In this document: in pieces, positions 9,711 through 17,159 of the stretch
How the letters are laid out: each line of letters starts with the position of its first letter
How positions within the stretch are numbered: the first letter of the stretch is position 1
Assembly: GCF_008120935.1 (NCBI RefSeq)
Contig: NZ_RDBO01000055.1
Span: 138,516 to 187,084, forward strand
DNA from: Streptomyces sp. sk2.1
GTDB lineage: Bacteria; Actinomycetota; Actinomycetes; Streptomycetales; Streptomycetaceae
Direction: 5' to 3'
Length of the DNA stretch: 48,569 bases
Translations under genes and position numbers: made by a program
The notes under the pieces: model-generated
What the model was told of the DNA's origin: nothing
The model's input: the letters and a program-made list of their open reading frames with translations, nothing else
The model's database searches: none

Positions 9711-10427
9711 GTGACGGCGGAAGTAGAGCTTCCCGAGGCGCCGGAAGAGGCGCGCGCGGTTTTCGGCGAGTTCTTCCCGGAAGCTGTTCGGTACGCGGAA
9801 CTGCTGGCGGACGCCGGAGTGAAGCGGGGGCTGATCGGGCCGCGCGAGGTCCCCAGGCTGTGGGAGCGGCACCTGCTGAACTGCGCGGTGCTCTCCGAGG
9901 TCGTCCCCGAGGGAGTCACCGTCTGCGACGTGGGCTCGGGTGCGGGGCTTCCGGGCATTCCGCTGGCGCTGGTGCGACCGGACCTCAAGATCACCTTGCT
10001 GGAACCTCTGCTCCGGCGGACGAATTTCCTCCAGGAAGTCGTCGAGCTGCTGGGCCTGGACCATGTGACGGTCGTGCGCGGCCGAGCCGAGGAGGTCCTG
10101 GGGACGCTGCAGCCGGTTCACGTGGTGACGGCCCGCGCGGTGGCCCCGCTGGACCGGCTGGCCGGCTGGGGTGTGCCGCTGCTGCGCCCGTACGGCGAGA
10201 TGCTGGCGCTGAAGGGGGACACCGCCGAGGAGGAGATCGCCGGGGCACGTGCGGCCCTGAGCAAGCTCGGTGTGGAGGAGACCGAGGTGCTGCACGTCGG
10301 CGAGGGGGTGGTCGACCCGATGTCGACGGTGGTGCGTGTGGTGGTCGGGGAGAGCCCCGGCGGTGTGAGGTTCGCCGCAAAGAGGGCCAAGGCCGCGCGG
10401 ACGAGCCGCACGCGACGTCGTCGCTGA
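9711..10427 (+). CDS. rsmG: 16S rRNA (guanine-N7) methyltransferase RsmG (GidB)
   Basis: RsmG methylates 16S rRNA at G527 (E. coli numbering) using S-adenosylmethionine; loss gives low-level streptomycin resistance. The 238-aa protein contains the SAM-binding motif [17 protein letters not shown] and [12 protein letters not shown] just before it, both typical. The GTG start at 9711 follows AAGGAAGG. The C-terminus is Arg/Lys-rich. It lies between jag and parA, its usual place near the origin. Confidence 0.96.
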   Translation: MTAEVELPEAPEEARAVFGEFFPEAVRYAELLADAGVKRGLIGPREVPRLWERHLLNCAVLSEVVPEGVTVCDVGSGAGLPGIPLALVRPDLKITLLEPLLRRTNFLQEVVELLGLDHVTVVRGRAEEVLGTLQPVHVVTARAVAPLDRLAGWGVPLLRPYGEMLALKGDTAEEEIAGARAALSKLGVEETEVLHVGEGVVDPMSTVVRVVVGESPGGVRFAAKRAKAARTSRTRRRR

Positions 10428-10527
10428 CGACTCCGACCATGCGGCGAGGTCAGCCGTAATGGGCGATTACTACCACTTAATGATGGTTCTCTCGGCATGT
10501 GGCCATACGTGACCATGCGGAGTGTCG

Positions 10528-10554
10528 TGCCCCTGCGGCTGGGCCGCAGGGGCA
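10528..10554 (+). terminator. Hairpin between rsmG and parA
   Basis: TGCCCCTGCGG and CCGCAGGGGCA are perfect 11-base arms separated by CTGGG. The hairpin lies 100 bases past rsmG and four bases before a parS site. As a terminator it would require the parAB promoter to lie downstream, which favours the 10719 start of parA over earlier in-frame ATGs. Confidence 0.5.
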
Positions 10555-10558
10555 TCGT

Positions 10559-10572
10559 GTTTCACGTGAAAC
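10559..10572. promoter_or_regulatory. parS site 1 (upstream of parA)
   Basis: Exact Streptomyces parS palindrome GTTTCACGTGAAAC, bound by ParB. It lies 147 bases upstream of the chosen parA start, between a hairpin and a pair of DnaA boxes. Confidence 0.95.
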
Positions 10573-10655
10573 GTCGCTCTCTGCTGCAGGAGTTCATCAG
10601 GCGCGGTCGTGCGGCTGCCGCGCCACGGCATCGCAAGCCCGTGAGGGCTACGGAG

Positions 10656-10682
10656 TTGTCCACAGAAGAGGAATCATCCACA
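10656..10682 (+). promoter_or_regulatory. Pair of perfect DnaA boxes upstream of parA
   Basis: TTGTCCACA (10656-10664) and TCATCCACA (10674-10682) both match the Streptomyces DnaA-box consensus, point the same way and are 18 bases apart (start to start). Each is followed by GAAGA, so the core is a direct repeat of TCCACAGAAGA. They lie 37-63 bases before the chosen parA start. Confidence 0.6.
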
Positions 10683-10718
10683 GAAGAACCGACCTCGCTG
10701 GTTCACGACCCCGAAAGC

Positions 10719-11795
10719 ATGGCAGGCTCTGTTCATTGCGAGCCTGAAGTCGAGGAGAGTGAATCCTTGCGGTCCGACGCCAACTTCGCGGGACCGATGA
10801 CCGATCCGGTCCCCGGTCCCCGAACCGAATCGGCGGGGGAGGGTGTTTCACGTGAAACACCACCGCCGATGGACGACACACCCATCGGTCGTGCGGCCCA
10901 GCTGGCGGTCGAGGCCCTCGGCCGCGCCGGCGAGGGCATGCCCCGGCCTGACCGTACGCGCGTCATGGTGGTGGCCAACCAGAAGGGCGGGGTGGGCAAG
11001 ACCACCACGACGGTCAACCTTGCCGCCTCGCTCGCGCTCCACGGCGCGCGCGTTCTGGTGGTCGACCTCGACCCGCAGGGGAACGCCTCCACGGCTCTGG
11101 GCATCGATCACCATGCCGAAGTCCCCTCCATCTATGACGTCCTGGTGGACAGCAGGCCACTTTCCGAAGTGGTCCAGCCCGTTCGGGACGTCGAAGGTCT
11201 CTTCTGTGCCCCCGCCACCATCGATCTCGCCGGTGCGGAGATCGAGCTGGTGTCGCTGGTGGCACGGGAGAGCCGGTTGCAGCGGGCGCTCCAGGCGTAC
11301 GAGCAGCCGCTGGACTACATCCTCATCGACTGCCCGCCCTCGCTCGGCCTGCTGACGGTCAACGCCATGGTCGCCGGTGCAGAGGTGCTGATCCCCATCC
11401 AATGCGAGTACTACGCGCTTGAAGGACTGGGGCAGCTGCTGCGCAACGTGGATCTGGTGCGAGGGCACCTCAACCCCGATCTTCATGTGTCGACGATCCT
11501 GCTCACCATGTACGACGGCAGGACCAGGCTCGCGTCGCAGGTTGCGGAGGAGGTGCGCACGCACTTCGGCAAGGAGGTGCTGCGGACGAGCATTCCGCGA
11601 TCGGTGAGGATCTCGGAGGCGCCGAGCTATGGGCAGACGGTTCTGACCTACGACCCGGGTTCCAGCGGGTCGTTGTCGTACCTCGAAGCAGCGCGTGAGA
11701 TCGCCCTGCGGGGTGTCGGGGTCCAGTACGAGGCCCAGCACGCCCACGCGGGCACTGGGAACAGCCAGCAGAGCATTTCGGAGGGTATTCAGTGA
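10719..11795 (+). CDS. parA: Chromosome partitioning ATPase ParA (Soj)
   Basis: ParA is a deviant Walker A ATPase that, with ParB and parS, positions and segregates origins; in Streptomyces it acts in aerial hyphae during sporulation. With the ATG at 10719 the protein has 358 aa. The deviant Walker [10 protein letters not shown] starts at residue 89, and VDLDPQGN and DCPPSLG follow. The ~80-residue N-terminal extension is polar and likely disordered. It includes VSRETP, which is the translation of a parS site (10845-10858). The frame is open from 10497, but that would translate a hairpin, another parS and DnaA boxes; starts at 10797 and 10869 are also possible. The stop overlaps parB by four bases. 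Confidence 0.95.
   Translation: MAGSVHCEPEVEESESLRSDANFAGPMTDPVPGPRTESAGEGVSRETPPPMDDTPIGRAAQLAVEALGRAGEGMPRPDRTRVMVVANQKGGVGKTTTTVNLAASLALHGARVLVVDLDPQGNASTALGIDHHAEVPSIYDVLVDSRPLSEVVQPVRDVEGLFCAPATIDLAGAEIELVSLVARESRLQRALQAYEQPLDYILIDCPPSLGLLTVNAMVAGAEVLIPIQCEYYALEGLGQLLRNVDLVRGHLNPDLHVSTILLTMYDGRTRLASQVAEEVRTHFGKEVLRTSIPRSVRISEAPSYGQTVLTYDPGSSGSLSYLEAAREIALRGVGVQYEAQHAHAGTGNSQQSISEGIQ
10845..10858. promoter_or_regulatory. parS site 2 (inside parA coding sequence)
   Basis: Exact GTTTCACGTGAAAC, at the centre of a 20-base perfect palindrome (10842-10861). It lies in the 5' coding part of parA, where it is read as VSRET, before the ATPase domain. Confidence 0.95.
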
Positions 11796-12892
11796 GCGAG
11801 CGTCGAAGAGGGTTGGGGCGTGGGCTGGGTGCTCTGATCCCCGCCGCTCCGCAGGAGAAGCAGGTGCCGTCCACAGGGATGGGCTCGGCCTCCTCCGGGG
11901 CGGGGCCCGTGATGACGGCGGATCGAGGAGTGGCTGCGGCGAAGGTGGCCACCCTCGCGAACACTCCGGTGGTGCCGGAGCCGAGCGCGCCGGTCCTGGA
12001 GAACGATGTGGCCCCCGGGCCGGCAACGGTTTCCGGGGCGTACTTCGCCGAGGTACCCCTCGACTCGATCACCCCGAACCCTCGTCAGCCCCGTGAGGTG
12101 TTCGACGAGGACGCACTCGCGGAGCTGGTGACCTCCATCAAGGAGGTGGGCCTGCTCCAGCCCGTCGTGGTGCGGAAGGTGGGGCCGGAGCGCTTTGAGC
12201 TCATCATGGGTGAGCGGCGCTGGAGGGCCTGCCGAGAGGCGGGTCTGGAGCGGATCCCGGCCATCGTCCGGGCCACGGAGGACGAGAAGCTTCTCCTGGA
12301 CGCGCTCCTGGAGAACCTCCACCGGGCCCAGCTGAACCCGCTGGAGGAGGCAGCCGCGTACGACCAGCTGCTCAAGGACTTCAAGTGCACGCATGACCAG
12401 TTGGCCGACCGGATCGGGCGCTCGCGCCCGCAGGTGTCGAACACGCTGCGTCTGCTGAGGCTGTCGGCTCCGGTACAGCGGAGGGTCGCGGCCGGGGTGC
12501 TGTCGGCGGGCCACGCACGGGCGCTGCTGTCCGTGGAGGACTCGGATGAGCAGGACAGGCTCGCCCACCGCATCGTGGCCGAGGGGCTGTCGGTGCGTGC
12601 GGTCGAAGAGATCGTGACTCTCATGGGTTCCAACCCCACGAGCTCCGCCAAGCCCAAGGGGCCGCGGGCCGGCGGCCGGGTCTCGCCCGCGCTGTCCGAT
12701 CTCGCCTCCCGGCTGTCGGATCGCTTCGAGACCAGGGTGAAGGTCGACCTCGGGCAGAAGAAGGGAAAGATCGTCGTCGAGTTCGCCTCGATGGAGGATC
12801 TCGACCGGATCCTCAGCAGCCTGGCACCGGGCGAGGAGCGCGTGCTGGACCGGACGTCCTCCGAGGAATCCGCAAAGGACGACGAGGACTGA
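11792..12892 (+). CDS. parB: Chromosome partitioning protein ParB
   Basis: ParB is the CTP-dependent DNA clamp that loads at parS and spreads. The 366-aa protein starts with the ParA-interacting peptide [17 protein letters not shown] variable linker of about 70 residues follows. The ParB/CTPase domain begins with [18 protein letters not shown] (from residue 92) and has the CTP-binding motif GERRWRA (140-146). The helix-turn-helix DNA-binding region includes [19 protein letters not shown]. The C-terminal dimerisation region ends in an acidic tail. It overlaps parA by 4 bases. Nine exact parS sites for it lie in this window. Confidence 0.97.
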   Translation: MSERRRGLGRGLGALIPAAPQEKQVPSTGMGSASSGAGPVMTADRGVAAAKVATLANTPVVPEPSAPVLENDVAPGPATVSGAYFAEVPLDSITPNPRQPREVFDEDALAELVTSIKEVGLLQPVVVRKVGPERFELIMGERRWRACREAGLERIPAIVRATEDEKLLLDALLENLHRAQLNPLEEAAAYDQLLKDFKCTHDQLADRIGRSRPQVSNTLRLLRLSAPVQRRVAAGVLSAGHARALLSVEDSDEQDRLAHRIVAEGLSVRAVEEIVTLMGSNPTSSAKPKGPRAGGRVSPALSDLASRLSDRFETRVKVDLGQKKGKIVVEFASMEDLDRILSSLAPGEERVLDRTSSEESAKDDED

Positions 12893-12912
12893 TCCCGGAC
12901 CGACGGGATGGT

Positions 12913-12955
12913 GGGCGGGTTGTGCTTCCGGTGGTTGCCGGAACACAGCCCGCCC
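12913..12955 (+). terminator. Terminator after parB
   Basis: GGGCGGGTTGTG and CACA.CCCGCCC arms, with an inner TTCCGG/CCGGAA stem, form a long hairpin 20 bases past parB. It is followed by TTTGCTTTCT. The rest of the 302-base gap 12893-13194 contains no convincing gene; it should hold the promoter of the following GNAT gene, but I see no clear consensus. Confidence 0.75.
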
Positions 12956-13194
12956 TTTGCTTTCTCCCGGTGTCGGCTTCATCTTCGGGTGGATACGATG
13001 CGTTCCGGTATGGCACATCCGGCTTGAGCCGCCTCGGTGGAGAGGGCCATGCGACCAGTGAGCCGCAGTCGATCGATGACGGTGGAACCGGGCCCGGGAA
13101 CCTGCGAGGGCTTTGCCGGTGGCCTGCTTCTCGAACGGGGTGCACTGACCGTCGTACGCGATGCGACGAGTGAAGGAAGCGAGGAACAGCCTTC

Positions 13195-13812
13195 ATGGGG
13201 CGTCGGTTCGTACCGCTCACATTGGACAACCTTTCCGATATCCCAGGGCGCTGCCGATCGTGCGTTTTCTGGGAGCTCGATCCCGTCAGCGGGGAAGCCG
13301 CGCTGAGGGCGGGGACACCTGCGCTGGAGAAGGAGGCGTGGATCTCGGCTGTTCTCCTGGAGTGGGGATCGTGCGGCCGTGTGGTCTACGTCGATGATGT
13401 GCCGGTGGGCTTCGTCCTCTACGCGCCACCGGCCTATGTGCCGAGGTCGACGGCGTTTCCCACCAGTCCGGTCTCCCCCGATGCCGTGCAGCTGATGACT
13501 TCCTGGATCGTGCCCGGCTATCAGGGGCAGGGGCTCGGCCGGGTCATGGTGCAGACCGTCGCCAAGGATCTGCTGCGACGGGGGTTCAAGGCGATCGAAG
13601 CGTTCGGCGACGCCCGCTGGAAAGAGCCTGCCTGTGTGCTCCCCGCGGATCATCTGCTGGCGGTCGGCTTCAAGACCGTACGACCGCATCCGGTCCATCC
13701 CCGGCTGCGGCTGGAGCTGCGGACGACGCTTTCCTGGAAGGAAGACGTCGAGCTGGCGCTGGACCGGTTGCTGGGCGCGGTGCAGAAGGAACCTGCCCTC
13801 AGACCGCTGTGA
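13195..13812 (+). CDS. GNAT family N-acetyltransferase
   Basis: The 205-aa protein begins MGRRFVPLTLDNLSDIPG. The acetyl-CoA binding signature of the GNAT fold is seen in SWIVPGYQGQGLGRVMVQTV (Q/R-x-x-G-x-G/A). The N-terminal part holds CRSCVFWELDP, a pattern seen in actinobacterial GNATs encoded next to parB. The substrate cannot be inferred. The position between parB and trxA is conserved in streptomycetes and mycobacteria (compare Rv3916c), which suggests a conserved housekeeping role. It is convergent with trxA across a strong hairpin. Confidence 0.82.
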   Translation: MGRRFVPLTLDNLSDIPGRCRSCVFWELDPVSGEAALRAGTPALEKEAWISAVLLEWGSCGRVVYVDDVPVGFVLYAPPAYVPRSTAFPTSPVSPDAVQLMTSWIVPGYQGQGLGRVMVQTVAKDLLRRGFKAIEAFGDARWKEPACVLPADHLLAVGFKTVRPHPVHPRLRLELRTTLSWKEDVELALDRLLGAVQKEPALRPL

Positions 13813-13833
13813 TCCACGTGCCCATGGAAAAGC

Positions 13834-13868
13834 GAAACGGGTCCGTCCCCGAGGGACGGACCCGTTTC
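13834..13868. terminator. Bidirectional terminator between GNAT gene and trxA
   Basis: Perfect 16-base arms GAAACGGGTCCGTCCC / GGGACGGACCCGTTTC with a 3-base loop. It lies between convergent genes and its right arm overlaps the first five bases of parS site 3. Confidence 0.85.
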
Positions 13869-13877
13869 ACGTGAAAC
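13864..13877. promoter_or_regulatory. parS site 3
   Basis: Exact GTTTCACGTGAAAC. Its GTTTC half forms the end of the terminator stem at 13834-13868, so ParB binding and hairpin formation use the same bases. Confidence 0.94.
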
Positions 13878-13891
13878 ATCGTGCTGCGGTG

Positions 13892-14224
13892 CTACGCGCC
13901 GATGAAGTCTTCGAGGTCGCGGAGGATCGCGGCCTTCGGCTTGGCGCCGACGATGGTCTTGGCGACCTCGCCGCCCCGGTAGACGTTCAGGGTCGGGATG
14001 GACATGACGCCGTACTTGGCAGCCGTGGCCGGGTTCTCGTCGATGTTGAGCTTGACGACCTCGATCTGCTCGCCGTGCTCGGCGGCGATGGCCTCCAGGG
14101 AGGGGGCGATCTGACGGCACGGACCGCACCAGGCGGCCCAGAAGTCCACCAGTACGGGCTTCTCGCTCTTCAGGACGACCTCGTCGAAGGAGTCGTCGGT
14201 CACGTTCTTCAGGGCGCCGGCCAC
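13892..14224 (-). CDS. trxA: Thioredoxin
   Basis: Small protein-disulfide reductant of the cytoplasm, 110 aa, starting MAGALKNVTDDSFDEVVLKS. The active site is WCGPC at residues 32-36, and the cis-proline loop MSIPTL lies about 40 residues later, so it is a complete, functional-looking thioredoxin. It is transcribed after trxB with a gap of 44 bases. Control is probably through the SigR-type promoter upstream of trxB. Confidence 0.97.
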   Translation of the reverse strand: MAGALKNVTDDSFDEVVLKSEKPVLVDFWAAWCGPCRQIAPSLEAIAAEHGEQIEVVKLNIDENPATAAKYGVMSIPTLNVYRGGEVAKTIVGAKPKAAILRDLEDFIGA

Positions 14225-14268
14225 GGCGACCTCCTTAACTTCTCGGGGTGTGGGGTGAGAGGCGTGGA

Positions 14269-15231
14269 TCAGACGGCGGCCGCGGCGGCCTTCTCGTCGT
14301 CGGCGAGCGCGGCAAGGAAGCGCTCGGCGTCGAGAGCGGCCGAGCAGCCCGTGCCGGCAGCGGTGATGGCCTGCCGGTAGGTGTGGTCGACGACGTCACC
14401 GGCACCGAAGACACCGGTGAGGTTGGTGCGGGTCGAGGGGGCCTCGACCTTGAGGTAACCCTCTTCGTCGAGGTCGAGCTGGCCCTTGAAGAGCTCGGTG
14501 CGCGGGTCGTGGCCCACCGCGATGAACAGGCCGGTCACCGCGAGCTCGGAGGTCTCGCCGGTCTTGGTGTTCCGAAGGGTCAGGCCGGACAGCTTCTGCT
14601 CGCCGTGGACCTCGGCGACCTCGCTGTCCCAGGCGAACTTGATCTTCGGGTCGGCGAAGGCGCGCTCCTGCATGGCCTTGGAGGCACGCAGCGTGTCCCG
14701 GCGGTGGACGATGGTGACCGACTTGGCGAAGCGGGAGAGGAAGGTCGCCTCCTCCATCGCGGTGTCGCCGCCGCCCACCACGGCGATGTCCTGGTCCTTG
14801 AAGAAGAACCCGTCGCAGGTGGCGCACCAGGAGACGCCGCGTCCGGAGAGGGCGTCCTCGTTGGGCAGACCGAGCTTGCGGTGCTGGGAGCCGGTCGTGA
14901 CGATGACGGCCTTGGCACGGTGGACCGTGCCGGCCGTGTCGGTGACCGTCTTGATGTCTCCGGTGAGGTCCACGGAGACGACGTCGTCAGGGACGAGCTC
15001 GGCACCGAAGCGCTCGGCCTGGGCACGCATGTTGTCCATGAGCTCGGGGCCCATGATCCCGTCCTGGAAGCCCGGGAAGTTCTCCACGTCGGTGGTGTTC
15101 ATCAGCGCGCCACCGGCGGTGACGGCGCCCTCGAACACCAGCGGCTTCAGCGAGGCGCGTGCGGTGTAAAGGGCGGCCGTGTAGCCCGCGGGGCCGGAGC
15201 CGATGATGATCACGTTACGGACGTCGCTCAC
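14269..15231 (-). CDS. trxB: Thioredoxin-disulfide reductase
   Basis: NADPH-dependent flavoenzyme that reduces thioredoxin, 320 aa. The N-terminal FAD motif [16 protein letters not shown] (11-26), the redox-active CATC (136-139) and the NADPH motif [10 protein letters not shown] (153-162) are all visible. The GTG start (15231-15229) gives the normal N-terminus [11 protein letters not shown]; the frame is open upstream to 15309 but would cross the promoter. It forms an operon with trxA. Confidence 0.97.
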   Translation of the reverse strand: MSDVRNVIIIGSGPAGYTAALYTARASLKPLVFEGAVTAGGALMNTTDVENFPGFQDGIMGPELMDNMRAQAERFGAELVPDDVVSVDLTGDIKTVTDTAGTVHRAKAVIVTTGSQHRKLGLPNEDALSGRGVSWCATCDGFFFKDQDIAVVGGGDTAMEEATFLSRFAKSVTIVHRRDTLRASKAMQERAFADPKIKFAWDSEVAEVHGEQKLSGLTLRNTKTGETSELAVTGLFIAVGHDPRTELFKGQLDLDEEGYLKVEAPSTRTNLTGVFGAGDVVDHTYRQAITAAGTGCSAALDAERFLAALADDEKAAAAAV

Positions 15232-15307
15232 GGGTTTCTTCCTCGTCTCTGCAGACTGCCTACTGTCCACGCCTACTGGGGTCGGTTCAACGACTCTCAC
15301 CCCACCC

Positions 15308-15333
15308 AACGGATCCTACGGGGGATGCATTCC
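15308..15333 (-). promoter_or_regulatory. SigR-type promoter of trxBA
   Basis: On the minus strand GGAAT (15333-15329) and GTT (15310-15308) are separated by exactly 18 bases. This is the published consensus for the disulfide-stress sigma factor SigR of Streptomyces, GGAAT-N18-GTT. It is 77 bases before the trxB start. Known biology: trxBA is a classic SigR target in S. coelicolor. Confidence 0.85.
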
Positions 15334-15365
15334 CCGACGTGTCGGAGCGGCGCCGGGAGCGTTTC

Positions 15366-16313
15366 TCAGGGGCGCGTGTAGGTGCGGGTCAGCAGGAGCT
15401 CGCCCTTGCCCGTGGAGTTCTGGACGCAGGTGGCATCGACGACGTACGCCTGCACACGGCCGGTGTCGGAAGGGTGCGGAAGGACGACGAGGAAGGCGTT
15501 CGTGCCTTTGTAGGTCCCGGATTCCGCGGCGAGGGCCGGGGTCTCGCGTCCGATGCCCTGCTGCACACAGGTCGGCACGGACACGGTAGGTGCTCGCAAC
15601 GGCGCCTGGGACGGTGCGGTCGACTCGCCCGTGGGGGTCGACTGGGCTCCGACGGACGGGGCCTGCTTCTCGGCGTGGAGACCGTCCGGGCCCGACGGCT
15701 TCGTGCCGCCGTCCAGGAGGGTGCGTACCCGGCCTTCGAGCGAGGAGTCGGAGAAGGTGTCCTCGCTGTTCGTCGTGGAGCCGGACCGACGGTCCGAGGC
15801 GCTGACGCCCGCGGAATCGTGGGTCGGCTGGAGCCCCTGAAGGATGAAGACGCTCATCCCGATCATGGCTGCGCCGAGAGCGGCACCGAGCACGGCGAAA
15901 CGGCGGCGGCGCCGGACCGGCCGACGGCCGGGGCCCGTGGTCGCGCGGGGACGGCCTGCCGGGCGGCCCGGGGCACTCCCGGGCTCCGGGACGGACTTCT
16001 GTATCGGCAGAAGCTCTGTTTCACGTGAAACATGTGCGGAGTTGTCGAGTGCCCCGGTGTCCGTGAGAGCGGCTTCGGCGGCAAGCGCGGCGTCGATGCG
16101 GTCCGCGACGTCGTCGGGCATGAGCTGGGGCTCGGGCGCGGAGCCGAGCAGTTCCCGGATCTCCTGGAGAGCGGCATGGACCTCGCCGCAGGGCTCGCAT
16201 CCCTCCACGTGCCGGTGGACCTCTGCCGCACGCGACGGCGGGAGCAGCCCCTCCGTGAGATCGGAGATCTCCGTGACATCCGGATGCCGGGTCGTGTCGG
16301 TCGTTGATGTCAT
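15366..16313 (-). CDS. rsmA: Zinc-finger anti-sigma factor, membrane-anchored
   Basis: The 315-aa protein has an N-terminal ZAS-type domain with H35-x3-C39-x2-C42. A polar linker follows, then a basic stretch RRPVRRRRRF and one membrane segment (about 139-158), leaving a ~155-residue extracytoplasmic domain. It most likely holds the sigma factor encoded just upstream; the start overlaps the sigM stop (ATGA). Matches Rv3912 by position. Residues 95-99 (VSRET) are encoded by a parS site. The symbol rsmA follows mycobacterial usage and should not be confused with an iron-sulfur anti-sigma factor of the same name in S. coelicolor. Confidence 0.85.
   Translation of the reverse strand: MTSTTDTTRHPDVTEISDLTEGLLPPSRAAEVHRHVEGCEPCGEVHAALQEIRELLGSAPEPQLMPDDVADRIDAALAAEAALTDTGALDNSAHVSRETELLPIQKSVPEPGSAPGRPAGRPRATTGPGRRPVRRRRRFAVLGAALGAAMIGMSVFILQGLQPTHDSAGVSASDRRSGSTTNSEDTFSDSSLEGRVRTLLDGGTKPSGPDGLHAEKQAPSVGAQSTPTGESTAPSQAPLRAPTVSVPTCVQQGIGRETPALAAESGTYKGTNAFLVVLPHPSDTGRVQAYVVDATCVQNSTGKGELLLTRTYTRP
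16018..16031. promoter_or_regulatory. parS site 4 (inside the anti-sigma gene)
   Basis: Exact GTTTCACGTGAAAC, fully within the coding sequence of the anti-sigma factor. It falls in the linker between the zinc finger and the membrane segment, where it is read as VSRET. Confidence 0.94.
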
Positions 16314-17041
16314 GCGTGTCCACCTCCGCCCTTCACTACTGCAGCGGGATCGCCCGTGCCTGCGTTACTCGGCCCCGATGCCGGTGGGACGGATGAGCGC
16401 CCCGTCCGGTTCCTTTCCGTGCCGAGTCCGTCGGTTCCCGCGTTCTCGCTGCGGAGGTGGACGAGGAGGGGTGCCAGTCGGGCCCGCCCCCGTGCGCAGC
16501 GGCTCTTCACGGTGCCCGCCGGTACGTCGAGGATGCGTGCCGCCTCGGCCACGGGGTAGCCCTGCATGTCCACGAGGACGAGCGCGGCCCGTTGCTCGGC
16601 GGGGAGAGTGGCGAGCGCGGCCAGCAGCTCGCGGTGGAGGTCCCGGCGTTCCGCGGGGGCCTCCGCGGACTCATGCGGTTCGAGGAGCTGCTCGAACCGT
16701 TCGGTGTCGTCGATGGGCGCCGTTTTCCGGGTGGCTGCCTTGCGGACCCGGTCGAGGCAGGCGTTGACGGTGATGCGGTGCAGCCAAGTGGTGACGGCGG
16801 ACTGGCCGCGGAAGGTGTGTGCGGCCCGGAACGCGGAGACGAGGGCGTCCTGGACGGCGTCGGCGGCTTCCTCGCGGTCGCCCAGGGTGCGCAGTGCCAC
16901 GGCCCACAGCCGGTCGCGGTGACGCCTCACGATCTCGCCGAAGGCATCGGGGTCCCCGGCCACATGGCGAGCGAGGAGGTCTGAGTCGCTGAGTGGTTCT
17001 GACGGCTCGGCGGCCACCTCCCCCTCCCTCCCTTTCTCCAT
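16310..17041 (-). CDS. sigM: ECF RNA polymerase sigma factor SigM-like
   Basis: Extracytoplasmic-function sigma factor, 243 aa from the ATG at 17041. Region 2 runs from DAFGEIVRRHRDRLWAVALR through TFRGQSAVTTWLHRI. Region 4 contains the helix-turn-helix PVAEAARILDVPAGTVKSR. A ~45-residue Gly/Pro/Ser-rich C-terminal tail follows. Alternative starts at 17093 (MPPAPP) and 17233 exist; the last would overlap the upstream gene. It sits between the pseudokinase and anti-sigma genes, as Rv3911 does near murJ. It presumably directs an envelope or thiol-stress regulon. Confidence 0.92.
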   Translation of the reverse strand: MEKGREGEVAAEPSEPLSDSDLLARHVAGDPDAFGEIVRRHRDRLWAVALRTLGDREEAADAVQDALVSAFRAAHTFRGQSAVTTWLHRITVNACLDRVRKAATRKTAPIDDTERFEQLLEPHESAEAPAERRDLHRELLAALATLPAEQRAALVLVDMQGYPVAEAARILDVPAGTVKSRCARGRARLAPLLVHLRSENAGTDGLGTERNRTGRSSVPPASGPSNAGTGDPAAVVKGGGGHA

Positions 17042-17159
17042 GTCGCGGTGCGTCTGTCTATCACGATTTCGAGCGGGCGGGGCAGGGGGCATGGGGCCGC
17101 CGTCCGACGTGGGCACCGGATGTACGGGAGGCCGGTGGGGCGCCCCACCAGCCTCTTCG

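Noticed and set aside
10497..10718. In-frame 74-codon upstream extension of parA
   Set aside because: It would translate the hairpin, parS and DnaA boxes, and has no ribosome binding site. Kept only as an alternative start.
11867..11875. Exact DnaA-box 9-mer CCGTCCACA in parB
   Set aside because: Single, within conserved-frame coding sequence; no second box nearby, so probably chance in GC-rich DNA.
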